Assembly: GCF_001540865.1 (NCBI RefSeq)
Contig: NC_033622.1
Coordinates: forward strand, 5,697,077-5,761,076
DNA length: 64,000 bases
Source: Ananas comosus
Lineage: Eukaryota > Streptophyta > Magnoliopsida > Poales > Bromeliaceae
Reading direction: 5' to 3'
In this document: positions 21,405 through 32,895 of the stretch, one piece after another
Layout of the letters: every line of letters begins with the position of its first letter
Numbering within the stretch: the stretch's first letter is position 1
Notes under the pieces: generated by a model
The model's database searches: none
What the model saw: the letters and a program-made list of their open reading frames with translations, nothing else
What the model was told of the DNA's origin: nothing
Program-made: the position numbers and the translations under genes

Positions 21405-22994
21405 TATAATGTCCCTGGTGTTCTACAGCCCGTGTGTTTAGCATCTGAGGCTTGTCGACACATTTGGAGAGGGTCGACAAGTCGGAGTCATTTTGGGCAA
21501 ATTGGACGCAAAACGGACTCAGTGCGATGCGAGAGCAAAATTTTGACATTGGAATCTGCAAAGTGCAAGATTTCAGTATTGAGTACCGATACCAGGGTTA
21601 GGAGTACCGGTACCTTAGTGGAATTCCAGAACTGATGCTCTCGGGTTGCACCAATTTGATGCCGAGTACCGGTTACCGGTACTGCATTGGGCTGGTACCG
21701 GTACCCTGTGTGCGAGCTTGCTGGTTGAAAGGCCGAGTATCGGTAACTAAGTTGGGTACCAGTACTCCAGCTGGATTTCTGAGTTGGTGAGGGGCCTTTT
21801 GGTCATTTGAGGCATCGTTAATCCCAATCTTATCCTCTACCTCTATATATTTGTTGAGAGCACTGAGAAGGGGGTTTGGTTGCTACTCCTTTTCTCTCTC
21901 TAGTTTTTGGTCAAACTCGTGGTGGAGATCGCGGCTCGAGCCTGGGAGGTTGTCGACGTTGATCCAAAGGGCCGTTCGAGCACGTGGGCATCGCGGTTAC
22001 GTTGTTGGAGGCCGGGCGAGCGCTTGGTTTCCTCTCCTTTCGACTTCTCGCCGTAGTTGGACGAGCTTGTTGAGGTGGGTTGAAGTTTACCGAAATCGTC
22101 GGATTTCCTCCTAAGCCGAGGTTTTGTCACTATGTGTATTTCATGTGTACTATCATGTTAGTACCTCAATTCACCGATTTGCATAGTTTGTGTGAAATCT
22201 GAGTTGGAGCTTTAAATTCTAAATTCGTTTTACATGTTGGGCTTGGAATTGACTTGACTTAAGAGAAAACTATTAAACCCTACACTCGGCTTTTTGCTTT
22301 GCGTTTATGTCGTTGTTGTCTGGTTTGGACTTGCTCTCCACCGGCAGCCCTCGGGGTGGTGTTCGGTGTAGCTTCGACAGGCGGGACGGGTGTATTCACA
22401 GTCCCTAGTGAGATTGGATCAGAGATCATATTTTTTTTAACTACAGATAACTAGTGTTGGTTAGCGATAGTATAGTGGCATATGGCTGTAGGATTTTTTT
22501 TCCAGCTTTCCTTACTATCTCTTACACACCTTTCTGTAGACTTAGTAGGTGAGCTGTTGAGGTCGGTGACGGTACCCACTGAGGACTACTCTATTTTACA
22601 GTAGTTCTCACACCTAGTTGTTGACCCCTTTTTGCAGAGCCTTCGACTGCGGCTGCTGCTGTTACTGACTCCGACCGTGGGAAGGGAGTTGCGAGCTAGA
22701 TCCCTACCAATCGTGTCGCCGTACTAGAGGAGGACCCTTCATAGGTTGTTTTGGGGTGTTTTGGTTCATGTACATACTTATGTTGGTTTACTCGTTAGAG
22801 CGAGGGTTGGTTGTTGTATAGTGAACCTGATGTTTTATCTTTATATTCAGTTCTGTTTTGCAGCTCTTTACCTTGTGGTTGTAGCTTGGTTTTGTTTACA
22901 GGTACAGCTATCGCTTCGTATACCGGAAAAATTCCTTTGTATACGGCGGGTCTGTTAGTGTGTCTGGAAAAACATGGTAATCCAGGGCGTGACA
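21405..22994 (+). repeat. 3' LTR of the chromovirus (1590 bp)
   Basis: It starts TATAATGTCCCTGG and ends AGGGCGTGACA, colinear with the 5' LTR. It lacks about 357 bp: AAACCCTACACT at about 22275-22286 jumps to CGGCTTTTTGC, which matches about 11479 in the 5' LTR. A shorter deletion of roughly 20 bp lies near 22813. TACCGGTAC occurs at 21605, 21674 and 21696. A TATA-like CTATATATTTG lies at about 21843. Confidence 0.92.
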
Positions 22995-24350
22995 CCGGTA
23001 CTACAAAATCCTCTAACACCGGCAAATACTCAACCCCAACCCCGGGGGCACCTTTCTAGGTGGTTTATGAACTGGCTACTTTAAATGCCAATTAACAACC
23101 TGAAAAAGCATGGGGATTACCTCGTACGTCACCATTGGCGATATATCAACCCCAAAATGCGAAGATTAGAGCTGGGGGGCAAGTCCCTAATGCTATGCAA
23201 GGGGCTAACCCAGCAGTACAGAATTATAGACTTCCTCCATGGCTGAATCCGGCTCAAGCACAAGCTCAAGTTCCCATACAAGGGAATAATAACGAGCTGT
23301 ATGCCCAAATTGAAGAAGCCATCTAAAACACCTTCATAGTAGGGGCCAGGCCGGTAATGCGGCTTGTGTTTCGATCTCCTTATCCAGCAAATATAGATGC
23401 GGAACATCCTTATTCGGTAAACTGGAAAATGCCAAAATTCGACAAGTTTTTCGGGGACGAAATCGAAAATACGGTTGAACACGTGACACGATTCACGGCC
23501 CAATATAGACAGGCCGCTGCAAATCCGTTTCTAAAACTCAGATTATCGTTAACCAAGACTGTATTTACTTGGTATACGAGTCTACCAGCCAATTTCGTCC
23601 GTGATTGGGACGAATTGGAAAGGAAGTTTCATGAATAGTTTTATAATCAAAACCGGAACTTTCGGTTGCTGATCTAGCTCAGTTTCGACAAAAGTCAGGA
23701 GAATCGATTGAAGAGTATCTAAATCGATTTAAAATGTCTAGGAGTTGTTGCTTTGTTAGAATGCCAAAGTAAGAATTTGCAAAAATGGCATTCAATGGTC
23801 TACATTTTAAGATTAAAGACCATTTTGAAGATAAATACTTTCCAAATCTATTTGATTTGAGAGTTTGAGTTGCCCAGTATGAGCAATTTAGAAAGGGCAA
23901 TAAAGAAGATCGGCCTAGATAGAGCCGGAATAAAGATTGGAATAAGGAGAAAGAGAAAAACATCTCCCTTGTCGAAGAATTTTCGGCTCAAGATGAGCTG
24001 AATATGTCTGATGAGATAGAAGATTCGGCTGATGAAGTCGAAATATATACTGCTGAGATAGTAAAAACTGTCAGCCATATAAATGTGCTTTGCTTAGACC
24101 TGCCAAATCTAGTAAAGTGAAAGCACGGGTGGCAGCATATACTTATTCTTTTGACGTGTCGAAAACCGACTTAATTTTTTATCGCTTGTTAAAAGATGGA
24201 CGAATTCAACTCCAAGAGGGTCAAACGATACCCCCTGGAGAAGAGTTGAAAAGAAGAAGATATTGTAAACTAATGAGGGTCAGCTCATATTTACCGACCA
24301 AGGAAATAAAAATATAAAAGTTGACAAGAATCTCTTTCCTTCGCAGGTCA
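22995..24350 (+). pseudogene. Tat gag, core and C-terminal part
   Basis: After the TSD the gag runs with frameshifts through RLPPWLNPAQAQAQ, MPKFDKFFGDEIENTVEHV, RFTAQYRQAAANPF, LRLSLTKTVFTWYTSLP and DWDELERKFHE, a retrotransposon gag core. Further on are YSFDVSKTDLIFYRLLKDG and PPGEELKRRRYCK. In related Tat gags a zinc-binding His/Cys stretch follows YCK, but here the text goes almost at once to GQLIFTDQGNKNIKVDKN, so that stretch seems deleted. Stops near 23326 and 23637. Confidence 0.78.
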
Positions 24351-24352
24351 AT

Positions 24353-25145
24353 ATGGTGGATATTAAAAAAAAAGCTCTTACGGATAAGAAGACAGAGGAC
24401 GATGTCGCTTACACAAAGAGGACATTACAGCTATGCATACGATGCAAGACTGAAATGATAAGACGAGACTGGGAGGCCATTATCCATGAGAAGAAGTTGT
24501 ACGGGGAATGGAAAGAATTCATGGCATTTCCCGGAGAATGGGCAAACATACCCGAAGCGGAGAAAAACTCAGAAGAAGGTTTAGAAGAAGGTTCTAATGA
24601 TTCCGAACAGGAGGTTGATTCCGTAAAAGATAAAAGAGATCTGGTAATGCAAAAGGTCTTAAATGATTATTACAACAGGAGAAATAAGAAACGCAATAGC
24701 CGAAGGAGTTATCCTGAGAAACTATTCGGTTCTCAACAAAGATTCCCAGGATATCTGCCAAACTGGCAACATCAGGCCAGGCCAAGAGCTGAACCCGAAT
24801 TTGAAGGGATGACCGAGGGTGACATCAAATTCCTCAGTCCGAGGTTAGTTAATGAACTCGGCATTCAACCTTGGTCGAGACTATAGGAGAGGAGAGAAAT
24901 CCTGAGAGACCATCTCAGGACAATAAAAATACCATCAAATGTGCCAGTCGATCAGTGGCACATAGTAAAGGCATCGGCCAAATGGCATGGGCCAATATTA
25001 ACAAAAATCCAGAAGCGTCGGCAGCAAAGGCTACAAGCTAAAGTAAGACAACACTGGGAAGAGGTGAAAGGGATGAAACCAAACGTATGGAGGCGTCCAT
25101 ATGAGCCACAACTGTCTTTTCGATTCATGAAGAACGACCATGAAT
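24353..25145 (+). pseudogene. Tat gag-pro linker region
   Basis: An open 177-codon stretch (MVDIKKKALTDKKTEDD ... NELGIQPWSRL) is acidic in the middle (EEGLEEGSNDSEQEVD) and basic afterwards. After a stop the frame continues with DHLRTIKIPSNVPVDQWHIV and KIQKRRQQRLQAKVRQHWEE. This matches the spacer between gag and protease of Tat elements in position and style. Enzymatic motifs are not seen. Confidence 0.6.
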
Positions 25146-25215
25146 GTCACGCCCGGAGCCCCCGCCTATTTGGCCGGATTCGGGCACGCCGACAGACCGC
25201 CCAACGAACAGGATT
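25144..25215 (-). repeat. Short LTR-start-like scrap inside the Tat linker
   Basis: TGTCACGCCCGGAGCC, TTTGGCCGGATTCGGGCACG and CAGGATTTTCCCTGTA follow the same order as the first 80 bp of the solo LTR at 27226 (TGTCACGCCCCGGG, TTTGGCCGGCCCGAGCACG, AGAGTTTTCCCTAT). It may be a remnant of an abortive or deleted LTR insertion. The right edge is uncertain. Confidence 0.45.
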
Positions 25216-25611
25216 TTCCCTGTACTTCTGACAGAGTCTGCCCTGTACGTTCTAGGCGTCGCAATCAATACAATACAAGAGGTTCCAACCAGGAACCGTA
25301 TTCAACATACAGATTGCATAAGGAAGTATCAAAAACATAACAATGAAGCAGGCGGTTTGACACCCGTACCCTGGCTGAAGTCCAAGATTGAACAGCCACC
25401 CCCGGCCGAGCCAAAGAAGAAAACAACTCGGAACAAGTTGGAAGAAAAAATGGCCTCTTTGGAGACTATAATCAAGCGAGACAGATGGCCTCCTAAGGAG
25501 AGATAGGCACGTATGGAAAGTGATTCCTCAGCCAAAACGGCGAAGGAATTATAAGAGAAAAAGCCGAAAATATAAAAGAAACCGGCTGATGAAGGTCCGA
25601 CCGACGTAAAC

Positions 25612-26319
25612 ATGGTCTATACTTTGCCTCAATCATTTAAGGTAGAGTCCGTGGAATATGAAGAGACAATTTATGATGGAGAGGAGCTCACTGCGGCTCA
25701 ACTCCAGTTGGAAGATGTGAAACCGGCCAATGCGGTGGTTTTTGAAAAAGCATCGATAATGCAGACAAGATTTGTCAGGCCGTTATTCATAAGGACGCTA
25801 ATAGAATGATGGCCAGTAGGCTGAGTGATGGTAGATGGAGGAGCGATGGTTAATGTCATGCCTACTTTTTTCTTTAAGAAGTTGGGCAAGAGTGAAAATG
25901 AACTTAAGCCTGCCAACACAATTATGACTGACTTCACTGCTAGCGATCAACAAGCAAGGGGTGTGCTTACGACTAAGCTCAAGGTAGGGTCTAAAACTTT
26001 ACGAACAGCTTTATTTGTAGTGGATGCAGATAGCCACAACAATTTATTACTCGGGCGTGATTGGATTCACGCAAATGAATGTGTACCTTTGATGCTCCAC
26101 GGGAAACTTTTTCAATGGATTGGAGATCGAGTGGAGGAGGTTAGGGCCGAGAGACGGCCCCAAATGGTGGATGTTAACTCAGAAGGAATCGACCATATCA
26201 ATTGGGCCGATACCGACCCAGACCAGATCTTATTTGTACAGGTCACCGAAGAAGGAATTCAATTAATACTCGTGAAGTATGAGGAAGCGATGGTGGCAGT
26301 AGAGGAGCCACCAAGGTAG
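25612..26319 (+). pseudogene. Tat retropepsin-like protease
   Basis: The first part (MVYTLPQSFKVESVEYEE) ends at a stop at 25808-25810. The frame then gives VMVDGGAMVNVMPTFFFKKL, the DGGA-type active site of Tat proteases, and LLLGRDWIHANECVP, the second conserved block. The element protease matures Gag-Pol. The domain itself is intact apart from that stop. Confidence 0.85.
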
Positions 26320-26444
26320 TTAAAATGGAATGCCAAAAGTCAGGAACCGGAGCTTTAAAAAAGCTTCGGCAAAATGAGCCGACCGAGAAAGTTGGCTATT
26401 GCAGTAAATCGGCTAATTAGGCCGATGAAATATCATGCATCAAA

Positions 26445-27220
26445 ATGGCCAAGTTGGCCGAAAAAAATTTACTCAAAGAATCAGCCATGAGGGCCGATAA
26501 AGAAGCGTTTAAGGAACCTTCTAATGTGACAGCTAAGTTGAATGAAAATGGTGGAACTCGGAAAACAGAAAACACAGCTGAGTCTGATGAAAACAGCTCA
26601 AAAATTCATGACATTATGAAAGAGTTTATGGAGGAATCATCAATCAAGGTCGGCAATAAGAAGCTAGAGACTCAGGATCCGTTAAAAGAAATAAATTTAG
26701 GGTCGGATGAAGACAAGCGACCAACGTATATCAGTGCCAAACTTTCGGCTCAACAACAGGAGAAGCTGACGAAGTTGCAGATAAAATATAAAGACTGGTT
26801 CGCCTGGAATTACGAGGAGATGCTGGGTCTGAGCCAAGAAATTGCAAAGCATAGGCTCCCTATTAAAAAGGGATATAGGCCTTACAAACAACCGGCTCGT
26901 AGATTTGAGCTGAGTATTGTACTACAAATTAAAAAAGAAATTAAAAATCTTTTGAATGGCGGTTTTACTAGTGCGGTCCGTTATGTAGATTGGGTATCTA
27001 ATATACTTCCAGTACGAAAAAAGAATGGCAAACTTAGAGTTTGCATTAATTTTAGGAACTTAAATATGGCTACGCCTAAAGATGAATATCCGATGCCCAT
27101 AGCTGACATGCTAATAGATACGACAGCTGAACATGAAATCTTATCCTTTATGGATGGACATACAGGCTATAATCAAATTTTTATTGCCGAAAAAGATATA
27201 GCTAAAATGGCTTTTAGGTG
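26445..27220 (+). pseudogene. Tat reverse transcriptase, first part
   Basis: An acidic linker leads into FAWNYEEMLGLSQEIAKHRL, FTSAVRYVDWVSNILPVRKK, LRVCINFRNLN and EILSFMDGHTGYNQIFIAEK (catalytic Asp in the FMDGHTGY block), ending with KMAFRCP at 27220. The solo LTR cuts it here. Reading resumes at 30062. No stop occurs in this stretch. Confidence 0.88.
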
Positions 27221-27225
27221 CCCAG
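27221..27225. repeat. TSD CCCAG, left copy (pair at 30057-30061)
   Basis: CCCAG precedes TGTCACGCCCC (27226) and follows GTATATTACA (30056). Removing the insert rejoins the RT frame. Confidence 0.9.
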
Positions 27226-30056
27226 TGTCACGCCCCGGGTCCGATACCAATTTTGGCCGGCCCGAGCACGTCAAACAGACGCCAAACAGACAGAGTTTTC
27301 CCTATCCGCCCAAGGCTCATCACATGTACCTTTTCATCAATAGAGAAAAACACTAGCGGAAACATACACAAACGGCTTACACGAGGGTAAGCAATAGCCA
27401 CGAGTGAAAGAAAAAGGAAACTAAACATTCACTTGTACTATGATTCATTTTGATCATATACATTACATCCAACTTGTACATTTACAATTCCTTACATTTC
27501 ATTGCATCATTTCATCATTTCTTTCTTACATCACATTTACCTCAAAAGGGTGCTTTACATTCTTTCTTTACATCACTCATCATTAAGTACAAAAGATGAT
27601 AAAAGGGTAACTACTACAAAATGTAACCCAACTCTGGTGGCCTCTGACTAAGGCGCGATACCTTTACTGCGGTCGCTCGCCGGCTGGCTAGGTCCCGGCT
27701 CTGTGGAATAGTGGGGTGAGAACTACAACAAAGTTCCCAGTAGGTTCGGCCTCAATCTCACCGACTTTCCCACTATGACTAACTCAGGCATAATAGAAAA
27801 AATAGACTGTAAACAGTAACAAAACTATACATGATGCTAATATGCCTGAACAATNGCTCGCCGGCTCGCTGGGTCCCGGCTCTGTGGAATAGTGGGGTGA
27901 GAACTACAACAAAGTTCCCAGTGGGTTCGGCCTCAACATCACCGACTTTCCCACTAGGACTAACTCAGGCATAATAAAAAAAATAGGCTGTAAACAGTAA
28001 CCAAACTATACATGATGCTAATATGCCTGAACAATAAGCAGAAATATGCTCAACATTAAATAAATACAGATTATGCAAATTCTTTGTTCTTTTCACTTTA
28101 CTCTTTGTTCTTTGTTCTTTGTTCTTTGCACTTTTCTTTGCTCTTTGTTCTTTAATCTCAAGGCTAACTTGGGGGTATCGCCATATTGACTTGCTTCACA
28201 TTAAGTCCATCATCGCAGGAACTCACCCGCTAGGACCGTCCTTCAGGTTTACTCCAACCCGTGATGCATAACTCCGGAGCGCATCGCCCGAGGGGGAGCA
28301 ACCGCCCTCGAGCACGGAACTCATAGCATGTTCAATCTTGACTTTACACTAACTCTAGTGTTTTTTACATCACTTTATGTTGCCACTCTAGCAATCATGT
28401 TCTTTACTTTTCTTTACCTTTGCTAACTCTAGCAATCACGTTCTTTACATTTCCTTACTTTTGGCTATCTTTAGCATTCTTGTTCTTTACACCCCACTTT
28501 GTTTTCATTTTAGTCATTAGCATTATTCTTTACATCACATTGATTCATTGCCTCGCACTACCTCTAGTGTCACTTTACATTATTGAATGCCACTCGATCT
28601 ATATCATGTGTCACTCTATTCTTTTGCCTCACTTTGGTTCTCACATTTCACCTCATGCACACATATAGGATTTTTGACGTTCACATAGTTCTCATTCATC
28701 ATATTATGCAAGTTGTACTCACAATCATGCATCATCACATTTTCATCATCACTTTACCCTAAAATGCATGCAACAATATATATACATATGCTCAAATGAA
28801 TGACACATTAGGCATAGAGGGAAGTTCAACAAGTTTGAGAAGCACCACCCACCTCGTAGGCTTTCAAAGGTGCTCCGATTATTTTCTTGGGATTTTTAGA
28901 CCTTTCGTTCCTTACCTGCGGCAAAACGAAGCCCTATTAGGCCATTTTGCTCATATCTTTACATTGGCTTTTCGTAACATTAATCCGAGCGCACCAACGC
29001 GTCGGAAATACCCCCAATTGGATTTCTATAGGGTCAATTGTACTTAGAAATTCCTATGAACAAAAACCCCAATTTGTGTACCCTAGCTCCATAGCATCAT
29101 CAAACCTAGGGTTTGATCTCAAAGAAAAGCAAAAGTAGCTTCATTCTACTCTAAAGAGTCCATTAAAACCACTCCTAGCTCAATCCAAACCCTAGTTTGG
29201 ATTCTACCATTAGAGGTGGCCAAAGCTCACCTCAAGCTAAACCATGGTTTTGATCTCTAAAGAAGCGAAAAGAAAGCTTCAAAGACTCTAAATAATCCAC
29301 TAAAACCATTTCTAGGTTTATTCAAAGCCCATTTTAGGGTTTTACTACAATAAGGTTCAAAGCTCACCTTGTAAGCTCTCCTTTTCCAAGCTAGAGAGGA
29401 AGAAGATGAAGTTGCTTCACCTCTTGATCTTCTTCTTCACCTTCTTTTCCTTCTTTTCCTTCCTTTCTTTCTTTCTTCTTCTTCTCCTTTGCCTTCTAGA
29501 GAGAGAGAGGGAGAGAAGAGAGTGTGTGTGAGGGAGAGAATGAGAGAAAAGGCTCTCTCAGCCCTCAACATAACCCATGAGTTGCAAAAATGCAGCCAAG
29601 CCCCTCAACTTTTACTCTTTCACACAGCCTGGACTGGGCTGTTCGCGCAGGCGGGGACTGGTCTCTCCATCAGGGACCAGTTCCCGAAGGTCCACCCTGC
29701 GCAGCCAGAGCTGCTGCGCGCGATGCGACTGGTCTCTCCCTGGTGGGACCGGTCTCTCGGGGACCGGTCTCTCAGACAGGGACCGGTTCCCGAGAGCTGG
29801 TTTCTCAGGACTTAGCCATTTTTCCTCATTTCTCATTTTTCACGCGTTCGGGGACCGGTCTCTCCCACCAGGGATCGGTCCCTGAGAGCTGAAAATCTGC
29901 AGTTTGCAGAATTTTGATTCTTAGCTCTCGAAAACCTTCCACAACACTCTTTTACTCATTTTAACACCTTCGGCCTTTCCGAAGTGTACCATTCTCGCAC
30001 TTTGGTCAATTTCACTAAAATTCGATATTTATTTTCCGAATTTTTGGTATATTACA
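27226..30056 (-). mobile_element. Solo gypsy LTR, about 2.8 kb, inside Tat RT
   Basis: On the minus strand it starts TGTAATATACCAAA and ends GGGCGTGACA, with TSD CCCAG and no internal coding, so it is a solo LTR from unequal recombination. It contains seven or so GGGACCGGTCTCTC-like repeats (29640-29890), a pyrimidine-rich transcript-start-like region (29400-29510) and the CCTACTGGGAACTTTG..GTTCTCACCCC block (about 27715-27750). A 180-bp tandem duplication flanks an N at 27855. It is related to LTR A but not the same family copy. Confidence 0.9.
27675..28034. repeat. About 180-bp tandem duplication split by an N
   Basis: GCTCGCCGGCTGGCTAGGTC to GCCTGAACAAT (27675-27854) is followed by N at 27855 and then GCTCGCCGGCTCGCTGGGTC to GCCTGAACAAT (27856-28034), with only a few differences. 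This looks like two contig ends that overlap but were not merged. Confidence 0.9.
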
Positions 30057-30061
30057 CCCAG

Positions 30062-30990
30062 GGTCTATTGGGACCTTCGAAAGGATAGTAATACCGTTTG
30101 GCTTAAAGAACGCCGGAGCTACTTATCAAAGAGCAATGAATTTCAATTTTCATGATTTGATCGGCAAAATGTTAGAGGTTTACATCGATGATATTGTTGT
30201 AAAATTCAAATCACAAGCTGATCACTGGGCAGATTTAGAACTCGCCTTTGAAAGAATGAGAACATATAATTTAAAATGAACCCTTTAAAATGTGCTTTTG
30301 GAGTATCGACAGAAAATTTTCTCGGATCCTAGTACACAAAAAGAGGATTGAAATTGATAAAAATAAGGCAAAAGCCATAATGGAATTACCACCACCAAGA
30401 AATAAAAAAGAATTGCAAAGCTTATTAGAAAAAATTAACTATTTGCGGCGTTTCATATCAAATTTGGTCGGTAGAATAGGAGTTTTCACATTTCGGCTGA
30501 AGAATCAAGAAGAATTTACTTGGACAGAGGAACAGCAAGAAGCCTTTGAAAATATAAAGAAATATCTAGCAAATCCTCCAGTCCTCATGCCTCCTCGCCA
30601 AGGTCAGCCTATAAAGTTATATATATCGGCTGCAGAAGAAAATTTAGAGTGTTTATTGGCTCAGAAGAATCACAAGAAAGAAGAGCAAGCCATTTATTAT
30701 CTTAGTCGGCGCTTGCGAGATGTCGAAAAATGTTATTCGGCAATAGAAAAATTGTGCCTGGCATTATATTACGTATGTACTAAACTGAGATATTATATTC
30801 TACCAATAGATGTGTCAGTAATCTGTAAAACCGACCTGATAAAATATATGTTATCAAAACCTGTATTAAGAGAATGAATCGGACGATGGATGTTAGCATT
30901 GTCTGAATTCTCTCTTAATTATGTCCCGGCAAAAGCAGTCAGGGAGCAAGCAATAGCCGATTTCTTAGCTGATCATCCTTGTGTCGAAGT
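30062..30990 (+). pseudogene. Tat reverse transcriptase second part and RNase H
   Basis: RT continues with TFERIVIPFGLKNAGATYQR and the catalytic EVYIDDIVVKFKS (YIDD at about 30180). A frameshift near 30280 leads to the thumb (MELPPPRNKKELQSLLEKIN, YLRRFISNL), then the first RNase H (FTWTEEQQEAFENIKKYL, IYYLSRRLRDVEKCYSAIEK, YYILPIDVSVICKTD). One TGA lies at about 30875. The catalytic tetrad of this RNase H is degenerate, which is usual when a second RNase H is present. Confidence 0.88.
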
Positions 30991-31029
30991 TGGAGAGCCG
31001 AAACAAAGTTTAGTCGGTTGTCAACCTTG

Positions 31030-31438
31030 AACACTCTATTTCGATAGTTCAAAAACAGCCGAATCTGCGGGAGCTGGAGTAGTTATACAGTCTCCTGAAG
31101 GTTATATTCATCGATTTGCTTTTGAACTAGATTTCGGCTGCTCTAACAATCAAGCCGAGAATGAGGCCTTGATAATCGGCCTTGAAATTTTACAAGAATT
31201 AGAAGCACGATCACTTAAAATCATCGGCGATTCACAATTAGTGCTTAAACAAATAAATGGGGAGTATCGATGTGAAAATCGAAATCTACAGGAGTATTTA
31301 AAGAAAACAATAGAGTTGCTCTATAGTTTCAGGGAGGTAGAGTTGGTGCATTTATCGAGAGAAAAAAATGAGCAAGCCAATGATTCGGCTCAATCGGCTT
31401 TAGGGTACAAAGAGCCGAAAAAAGATCAAGTGAAATAG
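31030..31438 (+). pseudogene. Archaeal-type RNase H (aRNH) of the Tat element
   Basis: A second RNase H domain follows the first. Acidic residues are in LYFDSSKTAESAGAGVV (Asp), NNQAENEALIIGLEI (Glu), IIGDSQLVLKQINGEY (Asp) and NEQANDSAQSAL (Asp). A dual RNase H is diagnostic of the Tat lineage, which is thought to have acquired it from a host gene. One stop (about 31028) separates it from the upstream part. Confidence 0.88.
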
Positions 31439-31476
31439 AGAGAAGGCTATTACTGTCGGTTCATATACGAGAACCG

Positions 31477-32755
31477 ATGATGATTGCTCCCATTGAAACT
31501 CAGGAAGATTGGAGAGTGCCTTTTATTGAGTTTTTGGTTGACCCTAATAAACGGGTTGAATATCATGTTCGAAAAAGAGCACTCGACTATTGTCTATTAA
31601 ATGGGCAGCTCTATAATAGAACAGTCGAAAAAGTGCTATTGAAATGTTTAGGATCTGAAGAAGCTTTGTTAATTATGGGCTAAACCCACGAAAGATTATG
31701 CGGAGCTCATCTAGCAAGAAAAAAATTAAAATGGACAATTCGGCACCTGGGATATTATTGGCTAACCATACATGTAGATTGCATAAAATACGCCAAAGGA
31801 TGTCAAGATTGTCAGTTTCATAGCTCCGTACAAAGGGTTCCCCGCTTCTGAGATGTATACAATCATTAAACCTTGGCCTTTTCAAGAATGGGCCATGGAC
31901 TTGATTGGAGAAATTCAGCCGAACTCTCCGGCTGGTCATAAATTCTTGATAGTAGTCGTCGATTACTTCACTAAGTGGGTAGAAGTAAAGCCTACTAGAC
32001 TATTCACTCAGAAAGATATTATAGATTTTGTAGAAGATTTTATAATCCATCGTTTTGAAGTTCCCGAAACGATTGCAACCGATCAAGGGACAATGTTTAC
32101 TGGGGAACAGTTCGCTCGGTTCATGGAGTCAAGGAAAATTAAGCTGCTTCATTTATCACCCTATTATGCTCAAACCAATGGACAAGCCGAAGCAGCGAAT
32201 AAGGTTATTGTAAATCTTATGAAGCGACATATTGGAAGACACCCGAGAAAATAGAATGAAAAGCTTTCCGAAGTGTTATGGGCGTGTCGAACAACGGCGA
32301 AAACAGCGACGGGAATGACACCGTTTCAATTAGTATATGGCCATCAGGCCGTAGTTTCAGCCGAGATAACAATTCCTTCTTTACGAGTTGAAAGGCAGAA
32401 GAAACTGACTGCAAATGAGTACAAAACTTTGATGAATGAAAAATTATAAGAAATAAACGAGACTCGGTTATTATCACTTGATCATCTTCAAGCTTATCAG
32501 AGCCGAGTAAGTAATGCATATAATAAAAGAGTCAAAGCCAAGTCCTTTTCTGTTGGAGACTTAGTTCTAAGACTAATACTTCCAATTGGTCGAAAAGATC
32601 GAGTGTACGAAAAATGATCCCCAAATTAAGAAGGACCATTTTAAGTTTGCAGAGTCACAAGAGGTAATGCATACTTCTTAAAAAATATAGATGGATCAGA
32701 GCATAACAAACCAGTTAATGGAAAATATTTGAGGAAATACTACCCATCCATATAG
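31477..32755 (+). pseudogene. Tat integrase
   Basis: Zinc domain: HERLCGAHLARKKLKWT ... CIKYAKGCQDCQFH. Core: WAMDLIGEIQPNS (Asp), IATDQGTMFTGEQFARFM (Asp), QTNGQAEAANKVIVNLM (Glu), so all three catalytic residues are present. Further: [35 protein letters not shown] and YFLKNIDGSEHNKPVNGKYL, ending at about 32755. Stops at 31681, 32252, 32447 and 32616 break it. Integrase inserts element cDNA in the nucleus. Confidence 0.88.
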
Positions 32756-32895
32756 GAAAGTGAATGAAGATATAAGTTGAAATATATTACAGCCGGCAGC
32801 CGAATCAAAATAAAAATATAGAGTCAAGATAATAAGTCTTTGAGTTGATTCCATTCGGCTTCCAAGTGTGATTGTGCGGAATCAGCTGCTCACCT

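Larger units (their letters stand above)
10251..22994 (+). mobile_element. Chromovirus (Tekay/Del-like) gypsy retrotransposon
   Basis: It has 5' LTR 10251-12204, PBS 12213-12224, gag 12510-13127 plus 17217-17880, protease about 17960-18030, RT 18480-19344, RNase H 19345-19800, integrase 20090-21120, a chromodomain-like C-terminus 21145-21357, PPT 21393-21404 and 3' LTR 21405-22994. TSD is CCGGT. It sits in the gag of the Tat element and is split in its own gag by the element at 13128-17211 (TSD CAGCG). Many stops and frameshifts make it non-autonomous today. Confidence 0.92.
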
